A DNA stretch of 64,000 nucleotides from Knoellia remsis (GTDB lineage Bacteria > Actinomycetota > Actinomycetes > Actinomycetales > Dermatophilaceae): contig NZ_PVTI01000013.1 in assembly GCF_003002895.1 (NCBI RefSeq), positions 1-64,000 of the forward strand. The letters run 5' to 3'. Position numbers and translations under genes: made by a program. The notes beneath the pieces are model-generated. The model had not been told where the DNA came from and ran no database searches. It saw only the letters and a list, made by a program, of their open reading frames with translations. Every line of letters starts with the position of its first letter. Within the stretch, counting starts at the first letter, position 1. Shown piece after piece: positions 54,707 to 64,000 of the stretch.

Positions 54707-54993
54707 CCGAGCCGCATCACGTGCAGCACCTTCCCGAGGACATCGACCGGGAGCTCGAGCGCGTGGTCCGCAGGTGGCGTGAGCTGCCCGTGGACCGCGC
54801 GCTCGGCGCGTCCGGGGACGTGCGCGCCCTCGTCGACGAGCTGGCTGCAGCCACGGCGCCGGGGAGCGCCGTCCCGGACCTGGGGCCGAGTGTGCTGATG
54901 GACCAGCTGCGGGTGCTCGCGTGGGACGCGGCCGTGGCCGGTGTGCCGGACCTCGTGACCCGGCTCGCCGCGCTGCGCCGCGCCCTGCCCTGA
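54703..54993 (+). CDS. Small hypothetical protein
   Basis: A 96-residue, mostly helical soluble protein (LPEDIDRELERVVRRWRELP, ALVDELAAATAPGS). GTG 54703 overlaps the stop of the BI-1-like gene as GTGA, indicating translational coupling. I recognise no family. It converges with the SGNH hydrolase gene. Confidence 0.68.
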   Translation: MTEPHHVQHLPEDIDRELERVVRRWRELPVDRALGASGDVRALVDELAAATAPGSAVPDLGPSVLMDQLRVLAWDAAVAGVPDLVTRLAALRRALP

Positions 54994-55043
54994 GTGAGTC
55001 GACACTCGGTGGGGCGAGGGGGCTGGCAGCGGCGGGGGCGTGC

Positions 55044-56102
55044 TCAGGTGGGCTCGGGGGCGCCCGCCGCGTCGGCCGGCTCCGCGTCAGCCTTGGGGTC
55101 GCGCGCGGCGGGCACGGCGTCGTGCTGGCGGCGCAGCAGCACCGCCCACCGACCCCGCGGGCCCCGGGCCTGGCCGCCGACCTCGGTCGGAGCCACCTCG
55201 CTACCGGCGTCGCGCACGGCCTGACCGGCTGCGACCGCGACCGGCCCGACACCCTCGCCCCGCCGGGCCTCGGGCGGGCGGTCCGCGGTGTCCTGGCCCC
55301 AGACGCCGAGCGCGGCGCACACGGACGGCAGCAGCGCCGCGGCCGCGCGGGCATACCCGGCGGCCGACGGGTGGAAGCGGTCCTCGCTGAACATCGTCGC
55401 CGGCGACGCGGCGAACTCCTCGCCCAGCAGGTCACCGAGCGAGACCGTGCGCCCGCCGGCCTCGACGACCGCGATGGTCTGGGCGGCGGCGAGGTCGCGG
55501 CTCCAGCGGCGGGCGAGCAGGCGCAGCGGCTGGGCGAGCGGCTCGACGGTGCCGAGGTCGGGGCAGGTGCCGACGACGACCTCGCTGCCCAGCGCGCGGA
55601 TCCGGCGCACGGTCACCTCGAGGTGTCGCACGGCCGTCGCCCGGTCGATGCGGTGCGTGACGTCGTTGGCGCCGATGAGGATGACGACGACGTCGGGGCG
55701 GGTGATCGTCTCGAGTCCGTTCGCGAGCTGGCGCTCGAGGTCGCTCGACTCGGCGCCGACGACGGCCCGGTTGGTCAGGTGCACTGGCCGCCCCATGAGC
55801 GCGCTCACGCCGCTCGCGATGATCGCGCCGATCGTCTCGTGCGGCCGACGCACCCCCATTCCAGCCGCCGTGGAGTCGCCGATGACGAGGATCTCGATGG
55901 GATCGCCGGGTCCGGCGCCGTAGGTGCCGTTGTCGTCCGGAGAGGTGTCGAAGGGGGTGCCGACGAGACGTCGCGCGACGTGCGCCTCGGCCTTGATGAG
56001 CCCGTAGCCCGCCGCGCCCAGCGCAGCCGCCGCCGTCGCGAGACCGCCGCCTCCGTATGCCGCGGTCGCCGCGATCTTGCGTGCCCGTCGTGCCCGTCCC
56101 AT
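55044..56102 (-). CDS. SGNH/GDSL hydrolase
   Basis: A 352-residue protein with an N-terminal hydrophobic segment (AATAAYGGGGLATAAAALGAAGYGL) for export or anchoring, then an SGNH core: ILVIGDSTAAGMG (Ser nucleophile), NRAVVGAESSD (Gly), VVILIGANDVTHR (Asn) and FSEDRFHPSAAGYA (Asp/His). The last 60 residues are low-complexity. Probably an esterase or lipase acting at the cell envelope; substrate unknown. Divergent from cbs. Confidence 0.9.
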   Translation of the reverse strand: MGRARRARKIAATAAYGGGGLATAAAALGAAGYGLIKAEAHVARRLVGTPFDTSPDDNGTYGAGPGDPIEILVIGDSTAAGMGVRRPHETIGAIIASGVSALMGRPVHLTNRAVVGAESSDLERQLANGLETITRPDVVVILIGANDVTHRIDRATAVRHLEVTVRRIRALGSEVVVGTCPDLGTVEPLAQPLRLLARRWSRDLAAAQTIAVVEAGGRTVSLGDLLGEEFAASPATMFSEDRFHPSAAGYARAAAALLPSVCAALGVWGQDTADRPPEARRGEGVGPVAVAAGQAVRDAGSEVAPTEVGGQARGPRGRWAVLLRRQHDAVPAARDPKADAEPADAAGAPEPT

Positions 56103-56168
56103 GGCCGGTCCTTCGCCTCCTTCGTCGCTCCTGACACGCTAACGCCCGGCGAGGTGACCCACGTTCCC

Positions 56169-56231
56169 GGGCGGGCGGCATACGGACGACGCGGGCGCGG
56201 CATACGCATCCGGTGGGCGGGCGGCATACGG
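56169..56231. repeat. Three GGCATAC heptamers with a 17-bp direct repeat
   Basis: GGGCGGGCGGCATACGG occurs at 56169-56185 and, identically, at 56215-56231, with a third GGCATACG near 56199-56206 between them. All three point the same way. They lie in the 157-bp gap between the divergent SGNH hydrolase and cbs genes, where promoters must be. Confidence 0.8.
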
Positions 56232-56259
56232 CTCCCGCGAACGATGCGAGACTGGAGGC

Positions 56260-57645
56260 ATGAAGTACGCCGAGCACATCTCCGACCTCGTCGGCAACAC
56301 CCCCCTCGTCAAGCTGAACTCGGTCACCGACGGCATCGAGGCCACCGTCCTCGCCAAGATCGAGTACCTGAACCCCGGCGGCTCGGTGAAGGACCGCATC
56401 GCGCTCAAGATGGTCGAGGCGGCCGAGGCCTCCGGCGAGCTCAAGCCCGGCGGAGTCATCGTCGAGCCGACGAGCGGCAACACCGGGGTCGGGCTCGCGC
56501 TCGTCGCGCAGCGCAAGGGATACACGTGCATCTTCGTCTGCCCGGACAAGGTGGGCGAGGACAAGCGCAACGTGCTCAAGGCCTACGGCGCCGAGGTCGT
56601 CGTCTGCCCGACCGCCGTCGCGCCGGACCACCCGGACTCGTACTACTCCGTCTCGGACCGGCTCGTCCGCGAGACGCCGGGCGCGTGGAAGCCGGACCAG
56701 TACTCCAACAGCAACGGCCCGGCCAGCCATTACGAGACGACGGGCCCGGAGATCTGGGCCGACACCGACGGCCGGATCACCCACTTCGTCACCGGCATCG
56801 GCACCGGCGGCACGATCACCGGCACCGGCCGCTACCTGCGCGAGGTGTCGGCCGACCGGCCCGAGTCCGACGGTGGCCGCGTCCAGATCGTCGGGGCCGA
56901 CCCGGAGGGCTCGGTGTACTCCGGCGGCAGCGGCCGGCCCTACCTCGTCGAGGGTGTCGGTGAGGACTTCTGGCCGAGCGCCTACGACCCCGAGGTCGTC
57001 GACCGCATCGTCGCCGTGTCCGACGCGGACTCTTTCGCGATGACCCGTCGGCTCGCCCGCGAGGAAGGGCTGCTCGTCGGTGGCTCGTGCGGGATGGCGG
57101 TCGTCGCCGCGCTCGAGGTCGCCAAGGACCTCACCAAGGACGACGTCCTCGTCGTGCTCCTGCCGGACTCGGGCCGGGGCTACATGGGCAAGATCTTCAG
57201 CGACGACTGGATGAGCTCCTACGGGTTCATGACCTCCGACGAGGACGCGACGGTCGGGACGGTGCTGCGGGCCAAGTCCGGCGACATGCCGGCGCTCGTG
57301 CACACCCACCCGAACGAGACGATCCGCGACGCCATCGAGATCCTGCGCGAGTACGGCGTCTCGCAGATGCCCGTCGTCAAGGCCGAGCCGCCCGTCATGA
57401 CCGGCGAAGTCGCCGGCGCCGTGAGCGAGCGCGACCTGCTCGAGCTGCTCTTCGTCGGCAAGGCGCACCTGTCCGACTCCGTCGAGAAGCACATGGGGGT
57501 CGGGCTGCCGCTCGTCGGCGCCGGGGAGCCGGTCGCGACCGCACGCCACGAGCTCGAGACCGCCGACGCGGTGCTCGTCATCGAGGACGGCAAGCCGGTC
57601 GGCGTCCTCACTCGGGCCGACCTCCTGGCACACCTCGTCGACTGA
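56260..57645 (+). CDS. cbs: Cystathionine beta-synthase
   Basis: A 461-residue PLP enzyme. EYLNPGGSVKDRIAL near residue 40 has the PLP Lys, EPTSGNTGVGLALVA the phosphate/substrate loop, and GIGTGGTITG the PLP phosphate cup. The C terminus (about 335-461) holds a CBS-domain pair (VHTHPNETIRDAIEILREYG; ATARHELETADAVLVIEDGK), which separates it from plain cysteine synthase. It joins serine and homocysteine in reverse transsulfuration. A strong terminator follows. Confidence 0.94.
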   Translation: MKYAEHISDLVGNTPLVKLNSVTDGIEATVLAKIEYLNPGGSVKDRIALKMVEAAEASGELKPGGVIVEPTSGNTGVGLALVAQRKGYTCIFVCPDKVGEDKRNVLKAYGAEVVVCPTAVAPDHPDSYYSVSDRLVRETPGAWKPDQYSNSNGPASHYETTGPEIWADTDGRITHFVTGIGTGGTITGTGRYLREVSADRPESDGGRVQIVGADPEGSVYSGGSGRPYLVEGVGEDFWPSAYDPEVVDRIVAVSDADSFAMTRRLAREEGLLVGGSCGMAVVAALEVAKDLTKDDVLVVLLPDSGRGYMGKIFSDDWMSSYGFMTSDEDATVGTVLRAKSGDMPALVHTHPNETIRDAIEILREYGVSQMPVVKAEPPVMTGEVAGAVSERDLLELLFVGKAHLSDSVEKHMGVGLPLVGAGEPVATARHELETADAVLVIEDGKPVGVLTRADLLAHLVD

Positions 57646-57685
57646 GGCGCGCTGGGCTCGTCGAGGCCCGAGCGGACGGAACTCT

Positions 57686-57720
57686 GAGGGTCCGGAGGGA
57701 AAGTTTCCCTCCGGACCCTC
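57686..57720 (+). terminator. Terminator after cbs
   Basis: Perfect 15-bp arms GAGGGTCCGGAGGGA (57686-57700) and TCCCTCCGGACCCTC (57706-57720) around AAGTT, followed by TCGTTGTGCT. It lies 41 bp after the cbs stop and insulates alkB. Confidence 0.88.
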
Positions 57721-57756
57721 TCGTTGTGCTCCCCAGGAGCAAAACGACATGGGCCC

Positions 57757-57796
57757 TTGCCACGGCGCACTTTACAAGTCATAGTGATTTGTAAAG
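57757..57796 (+). promoter_or_regulatory. alkB promoter with overlapping palindromic operator
   Basis: TTGCCA (57757-57762), 17 bp, CATAGT (57780-57785) forms a reasonable promoter. The palindrome CTTTACAA (57770-57777) - N11 - TTGTAAAG (57789-57796) covers spacer, -10 and start region, and it is an AT-rich island. It is probably the site of the TetR regulator encoded after alkB. Confidence 0.7.
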
Positions 57797-57832
57797 CGGG
57801 TCGTGGCGGCCCGCCCGGCAAGGAGGCCGACC

Positions 57833-59284
57833 ATGACCGCGAACGCAGGCACCGACACAGGCGCGAACGCGACTGTCCCGCAGGGTTCGACGCAGCAGTG
57901 GACCGACAAGAAGCGCTACCTCTGGCTCATCGGGCTCGTCGTGCCGTCGCTGGCGTTCCTCGGCATCGGGATGTACGAGCTGACCGGCTGGAAGGTCTGG
58001 TTCTGGCTCGGGCCGATCGTCGTCCTCGGCATCGTCCCGGCCATCGACCTCGTCGCCGGGCTCGACCGCTCCAACCCGCCCGACGACGTCATCGAGGCGC
58101 TCGAGAAGGATCGCTACTACCGCTGGATCACCTACGCCTACCTGCCGATCCAGTACGCCGGCTTCGTCGGGGCGATGTGGATCATCGGGACCGACGCGAT
58201 CTCCGGGCTAACCGTCCTCGACAAGGTCGGGCTCGCCGTCTCGATCGGCTGCATCGGTGGCATCGGCATCAACACCGCGCACGAGCTCGGCCACAAGCGG
58301 GAGGCCAACGAGCGCTGGCTGAGCAAGATCGCGCTCGCGCAGAGCTTCTACGGGCACTTCTACATCGAGCACAACCGCGGGCACCACGTGCGCGTCGCGA
58401 CGCCCGAGGACCCGGCGTCGTCGCGGGTCGGCGAGAACTTCTACCAGTTCTGGCCGCGCACGGTGTGGGGCTCTCTGAAGAGTGCATGGGGCCTCGAGGC
58501 CCGCCGCATCGCCCGCCGCAAGCAGCACCCGTTCCGTCTCTCGAACGACGTCCTCAACGCCTGGCTCATGTCGGCGGTGCTCTGGGGCGCGCTGCTGCTC
58601 TGGCTGGGCTGGGGGATCCTGCCCTACCTTGTCATCCAGGCCGTGGTCGGCTTCACCCTGCTCGAGGTCGTCAACTACATGGAGCACTACGGGATGCTGC
58701 GCCAGCGTGTCGCCTACGGAGAGAAGTCGCGCTACGAGCGGGTCGACCCGTCGCACTCGTGGAACTCCAACAACATCGCGACCAACGTCCTGCTCTACCA
58801 CCTGCAGCGGCACAGCGACCACCACGCGAACCCGACGCGGCGCTACCAGACGTTGCGCGACTTCGAGGAGTCGCCGGTCCTGCCGACGGGGTATGCCGGG
58901 ATGATCGTCCTCGCGCTCGTCCCCTTCGTGTGGCGCCGCGTGATGGACCCGCGTGTGCTGCGGCACTTCGACGGTGACCTCTCGCGAGCGAACCTCTCGC
59001 CACGCAAGCGCGAGCGGCTGCTCGCGCAGTACCCGCCGCCGGTGCGGTCGCTCGTGGGTGCCGGGCCCGGTGAGGGCGGGTATGCCGGTGCGCCGACTGT
59101 CGAGGAGATCCTCGCCGCCCGCTGTCCCGGGTGTGGCTACACCTACGACGTCGTCGCGGGGGAGGAGCGCGAGGGTTTCGCCGCCGGCACGGCGTGGTCG
59201 CAGATTCCCGACGACTGGTGCTGCCCGGACTGCGGGGTACGCGAGAAGGTCGACTTCGTGGCGGTGGATCCGCAGGTTGCATGA
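57833..59284 (+). CDS. alkB: Alkane 1-monooxygenase fused to rubredoxin
   Basis: A 483-residue membrane di-iron hydroxylase that turns alkanes into 1-alkanols. Six membrane helices and the His boxes HELGHK (near residue 150), EHNRGHHVR (near 180), NYMEHYG (near 283) and LQRHSDHHAN (near 324) are intact. After a linker, a rubredoxin domain (about 425-475) has CPGCGYTYD and CCPDCGVREK, binding one iron for electron delivery. Such fusions are known from actinobacteria such as Dietzia. AAGGAGG precedes ATG 57833. No rubredoxin reductase is present nearby. Confidence 0.94.
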   Translation: MTANAGTDTGANATVPQGSTQQWTDKKRYLWLIGLVVPSLAFLGIGMYELTGWKVWFWLGPIVVLGIVPAIDLVAGLDRSNPPDDVIEALEKDRYYRWITYAYLPIQYAGFVGAMWIIGTDAISGLTVLDKVGLAVSIGCIGGIGINTAHELGHKREANERWLSKIALAQSFYGHFYIEHNRGHHVRVATPEDPASSRVGENFYQFWPRTVWGSLKSAWGLEARRIARRKQHPFRLSNDVLNAWLMSAVLWGALLLWLGWGILPYLVIQAVVGFTLLEVVNYMEHYGMLRQRVAYGEKSRYERVDPSHSWNSNNIATNVLLYHLQRHSDHHANPTRRYQTLRDFEESPVLPTGYAGMIVLALVPFVWRRVMDPRVLRHFDGDLSRANLSPRKRERLLAQYPPPVRSLVGAGPGEGGYAGAPTVEEILAARCPGCGYTYDVVAGEEREGFAAGTAWSQIPDDWCCPDCGVREKVDFVAVDPQVA

Positions 59285-59291
59285 TGGATCG

Positions 59292-59954
59292 GTGAGTCCG
59301 TCCTCGTCCGCGTCCTCGTCGCCGGCAGCTGCCGCGCGGTCGCCCCGATCCTCGACGCCGCTGCGCGAGCGCATCGTCGAGGCGGCCGCCGAGCTCACTG
59401 TCGCCGACGGGTGGGCGGCGGTGACGATGAGCCGGCTCGCGGACCGGGTCGGCGTGAGCCGGCAGACCGTGTACAACGAGGTCGGTGCGAAACCCGAGCT
59501 GGCCCAGGCTCTCGTGCTGTGGGAGCTCGGGCACTTCCTCGAGGCGGTCAACGCCGGGTTCGACGAGCGGCCTGCCGGTGGGGGTGCGGCAGCGTCGAGT
59601 GGGGGAGGGAGTGACCGCGACGAGCTCGTCGCCGCGGCAGAGATCGCCTGCCGCAACGTCTTCGAGCGCGCCGAGAGCAACGAGCTGATGCGCGCCATCC
59701 TGCTCGCCGACCACGGCGCCGACACCGAGCTGCTGCCGCTGCTCACGACACGGGCGGACTCGCTTGCGGACGCGGCGGTGACGGTCGTCGAAGGGCGCGT
59801 CGCGGCATACGACCACGGCCTCGACGACACGCGGCTGCACGGTCTCATCGACGTGCTCGTCCGTCTTGTCCTCTCCTACGTCATGCGTCCGCAGGGGTCG
59901 CCCGCGCAGATGGCCGAGCTCATCGCGTGGACGGTGGCGCGCGTGCTGCGCTGA
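59292..59954 (+). CDS. TetR family regulator, probable AlkX-like control of alkB
   Basis: A 220-residue regulator. A Ser/Ala-rich N terminus precedes the HTH (RERIVEAAAELTVADGWAAV, TMSRLADRVGVSRQTVYNEVG). A Gly/Ser-rich insert (about residues 95-110) sits in the ligand domain. GTG 59292 begins seven bases after the alkB stop, so both are cotranscribed. TetR genes after alkB control the operon in other actinobacteria in response to alkane-derived fatty acids; here the operator upstream of alkB supports this. Confidence 0.85.
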   Translation: MSPSSSASSSPAAAARSPRSSTPLRERIVEAAAELTVADGWAAVTMSRLADRVGVSRQTVYNEVGAKPELAQALVLWELGHFLEAVNAGFDERPAGGGAAASSGGGSDRDELVAAAEIACRNVFERAESNELMRAILLADHGADTELLPLLTTRADSLADAAVTVVEGRVAAYDHGLDDTRLHGLIDVLVRLVLSYVMRPQGSPAQMAELIAWTVARVLR

Positions 59955-60025
59955 GCCGCGACCGGGCGAGGGGCGTCGGCGCGCTCACAGCGAACGATCA
60001 GGCAGCAGGCCACCGTGGGTGCGTC

Positions 60026-60041
60026 CGACGCGTTAGCGTCG
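60026..60041. promoter_or_regulatory. Palindrome upstream of the CBS-domain gene
   Basis: CGACGCGTTAGCGTCG: perfect 6-bp arms around GTTA. TAGCGT within it could be a -10. It lies 83 bp before the CBS-domain gene. It may be operator or promoter; evidence is slight. Confidence 0.3.
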
Positions 60042-60123
60042 AGGGCGAGGTGGACGCAGGCGGCCGCCCGGCCGCCCCACCGGGGCCCATCGGGCCGCCA
60101 CGAGCAAGGAGTGAGCACCCCGC

Positions 60124-62821
<2,698 letters not shown>

Positions 62822-62917
62822 GACGTGCTGGGCACCGTGCCGGCGCACTGACCTGCGCGCGGATTGGACGGGCGCCGAACCCCCGCCCCGCGCCCGGGCC
62901 GTGGCACGCTGGCACGC

Positions 62918-63199
62918 ATGACTGGTTGGTGGTGGCTCGTCGTCGTCCTCGCCGTGGTCGGCGTGCTCCTGCTCGTCGTCGGCTTCCTGCAGATGCGCGG
63001 CGCCAAGCCCACGCCCGGGATCAAGGGCGGCTTCGGTGGCCCACCGGGCAGCTCGGACGTCGGCTCCCACCCCGGGTTCGAGGCGCCGGGCCCACGGGAT
63101 CACTGGAAGGTCGGCGCGCCGCTGCGCATCGCCGGGTTCGCAGCCATCCTCACCGCCGCACTCATCGGCCTGGTCCTCACGATCAGCAAGGCCCTCTGA
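62918..63199 (+). CDS. Small membrane protein
   Basis: A 93-residue protein with two hydrophobic helices (WWWLVVVLAVVGVLLLVVGF and GFAAILTAALIGLVLTISKAL) joined by a Gly/Pro-rich loop. ATG 62918 follows CACGCT at seven bases, so a leaderless start is possible. I recognise no family. It converges with the GNAT gene. Confidence 0.72.
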   Translation: MTGWWWLVVVLAVVGVLLLVVGFLQMRGAKPTPGIKGGFGGPPGSSDVGSHPGFEAPGPRDHWKVGAPLRIAGFAAILTAALIGLVLTISKAL

Positions 63200-63214
63200 A
63201 CGGACCCTGCTGGT

Positions 63215-63787
63215 TCAGGCACGCGGGTCGGACTCGAGCATCGCCATGTAGTGCACGTCGACCCACGCGCCGTCGAAGAGCAGCGCGTCGCGCCCCGTTC
63301 CCTCGTGGACGAACCCGACCTTCTCGTAGACGTGCCGCGCCCGCGGGTTGAAGTCATAGACCTCGAGCGTGATCCGGTGCAGCCCGAGCTCGCGGAACCC
63401 GTGGTCGACGATGAGGCGGGTCGCCTCCGTGCCGAGGCCCCGCCCGCGACCCGCGGCCCCGATGAGGGTCCGGAACCAGCACGACCGGTTCGCCTCGTCC
63501 CACCCGGCCAGCACCACCTCGCCGACGAGGTCGCCACTCGCCCGGTCGACGACGCCGAGGACGAGCCGGTCCTCGGCCTCCGCCCACTCCCCGTAGATCT
63601 CGCGCAGTCGCTCCAGCGGCATGCCCTCGGGCTGCTCGTCCCTTGACCCCACCGATCCCGTCAGCCGCGCGATCTCGTCGTCGGCGCGGATGATCGCGTC
63701 GATGAGGTCGGCGTCCTCGGCGCGGATCGGGCGCAGGGTCACGAGCTCGCCTTCGAGCGTCGGCTTCACCGAGAAGGTGGAGGTCAT
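63215..63787 (-). CDS. GNAT family N-acetyltransferase (RimJ/RimL-like)
   Basis: A 190-residue acetyltransferase: LEGELVTLRPIRAEDADLI at the N terminus, an acetyl-CoA loop GAAGRGRGLGTEATRLIVDHGF, and LHRITLEVYDFNPRARHVYEKVGFVHEG as the C-terminal block. The substrate is not predictable. ATG 63787 was preferred to a longer reading because the family starts there; CACAGT eight bases upstream suggests a leaderless start. Confidence 0.88.
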   Translation of the reverse strand: MTSTFSVKPTLEGELVTLRPIRAEDADLIDAIIRADDEIARLTGSVGSRDEQPEGMPLERLREIYGEWAEAEDRLVLGVVDRASGDLVGEVVLAGWDEANRSCWFRTLIGAAGRGRGLGTEATRLIVDHGFRELGLHRITLEVYDFNPRARHVYEKVGFVHEGTGRDALLFDGAWVDVHYMAMLESDPRA

Positions 63788-63859
63788 GGGACCGCACTGT
63801 GCCACGCGAGGCGCGCGGACGGCATACGAGATGGCGCGCCCGTAGGGCGCTTCATTGGA

Positions 63860-64000
63860 TCAGGCGGGCGGGACGATGTCGGTCTGCGCGGGCAGGTTCG
63901 CGACGCCGACGGGGCAGGTCAGACCGTTCGGGCCGTGGTTGCAGTAGCCGTTCGGGTTCTTGTGCAGGTACTGCTGGTGGTAGTCCTCCGCGTAGTAGAA
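63860..64000 (-). CDS. msrA: Peptide-methionine (S)-S-oxide reductase, C-terminal part
   Basis: The last 46 residues of MsrA, cut by the window edge: [20 protein letters not shown], followed by a C-terminal tail with a further Cys (LTCPVG) and ending VPPA. The AEDYHQQYL block and the resolving Cys positions are diagnostic. MsrA reduces Met-S-oxide in proteins. The N terminus lies beyond position 64000. Confidence 0.88.
   Translation of the reverse strand, partial: FYYAEDYHQQYLHKNPNGYCNHGPNGLTCPVGVANLPAQTDIVPPA

Overview
The window is high-GC (about 70% by eye) chromosomal DNA from an actinobacterium, most likely Micrococcales of the Dermatophilaceae/Intrasporangiaceae type (Janibacter, Knoellia or Phycicoccus relatives). 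Indicators are frequent GTG/TTG starts, probable leaderless genes, an actinobacterial protein O-mannosyltransferase, an Rpf resuscitation factor, and a gene order that follows, from memory, the block Rv1002c-Rv1026 of Mycobacterium tuberculosis: pmt, rsmI, metG, tatD, rpf, rsmA, ispE, glmU, prs, rplY, pth, mfd, mazG, eno, divIC-like, DUF501, ppx. No prophage, CRISPR array, transposase or integrase was found.

Layout. 0-6 kb: a Dna2/RecB-type helicase-nuclease, pmt and a lipoprotein. 6-11 kb: rsmI and the succinate dehydrogenase operon sdhCAB. 11-16.6 kb: small accessory genes (DUF488, CPBP protease, TetR with paired operators, DUF4126, thioesterase, RtcB ligase). 16.9-25 kb: metG-tatD-rpf-rsmA-ispE-ABC-F. 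25-31 kb: MarR/methyltransferase pair, VOC and DUF2306 proteins, TetR, tRNA-Gln(UUG), a HicAB module whose toxin gene appears frameshifted, and DUF2254. 31-42.7 kb: glmU-prs, CGNR regulator/EamA transporter, rplY, pth, mfd, SurA-like protein, mazG. 42.8-46.3 kb: two tandem DUF4333-like membrane proteins and psuK-psuG. 46.3-51.2 kb: an AbiEi/DUF559 protein, then eno-divIC-DUF501-ppx. 51.2-64 kb: TetR, PadR/DUF1700 pair, an odd tRNA with a UAA anticodon, BI-1 protein, SGNH hydrolase, cystathionine beta-synthase, an AlkB-rubredoxin fusion with its TetR, a CBS-domain protein, a FadH-like reductase, a GNAT enzyme and the 3' end of msrA.

Four layers of structure are not explained by the genes. (1) A five-copy intergenic element of exactly 72 bp with three palindromes at fixed spacing (12-17-14-17-12), around GG(T/C)TCGCGA(A/G)CC, CCGGATCGATCCGG and again GG(T/C)TCGCGA(A/G)CC. 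(2) A heptamer GTATGCC/GGCATAC scattered through genes and gaps at far above chance frequency (about 80 copies by eye), overriding normal codon choice and forming inverted-pair terminators, in the manner of HIP1 or DNA uptake sequences. (3) Unusually long hairpins (27-28 bp stems) just after + strand genes, with their only imperfections being G-U wobbles on the + strand. (4) Three convergent gene pairs that share one CTAG as both stop codons. I regard (1) and (2) as the best candidates for something undescribed. All are read by eye; genome-wide counting is needed.
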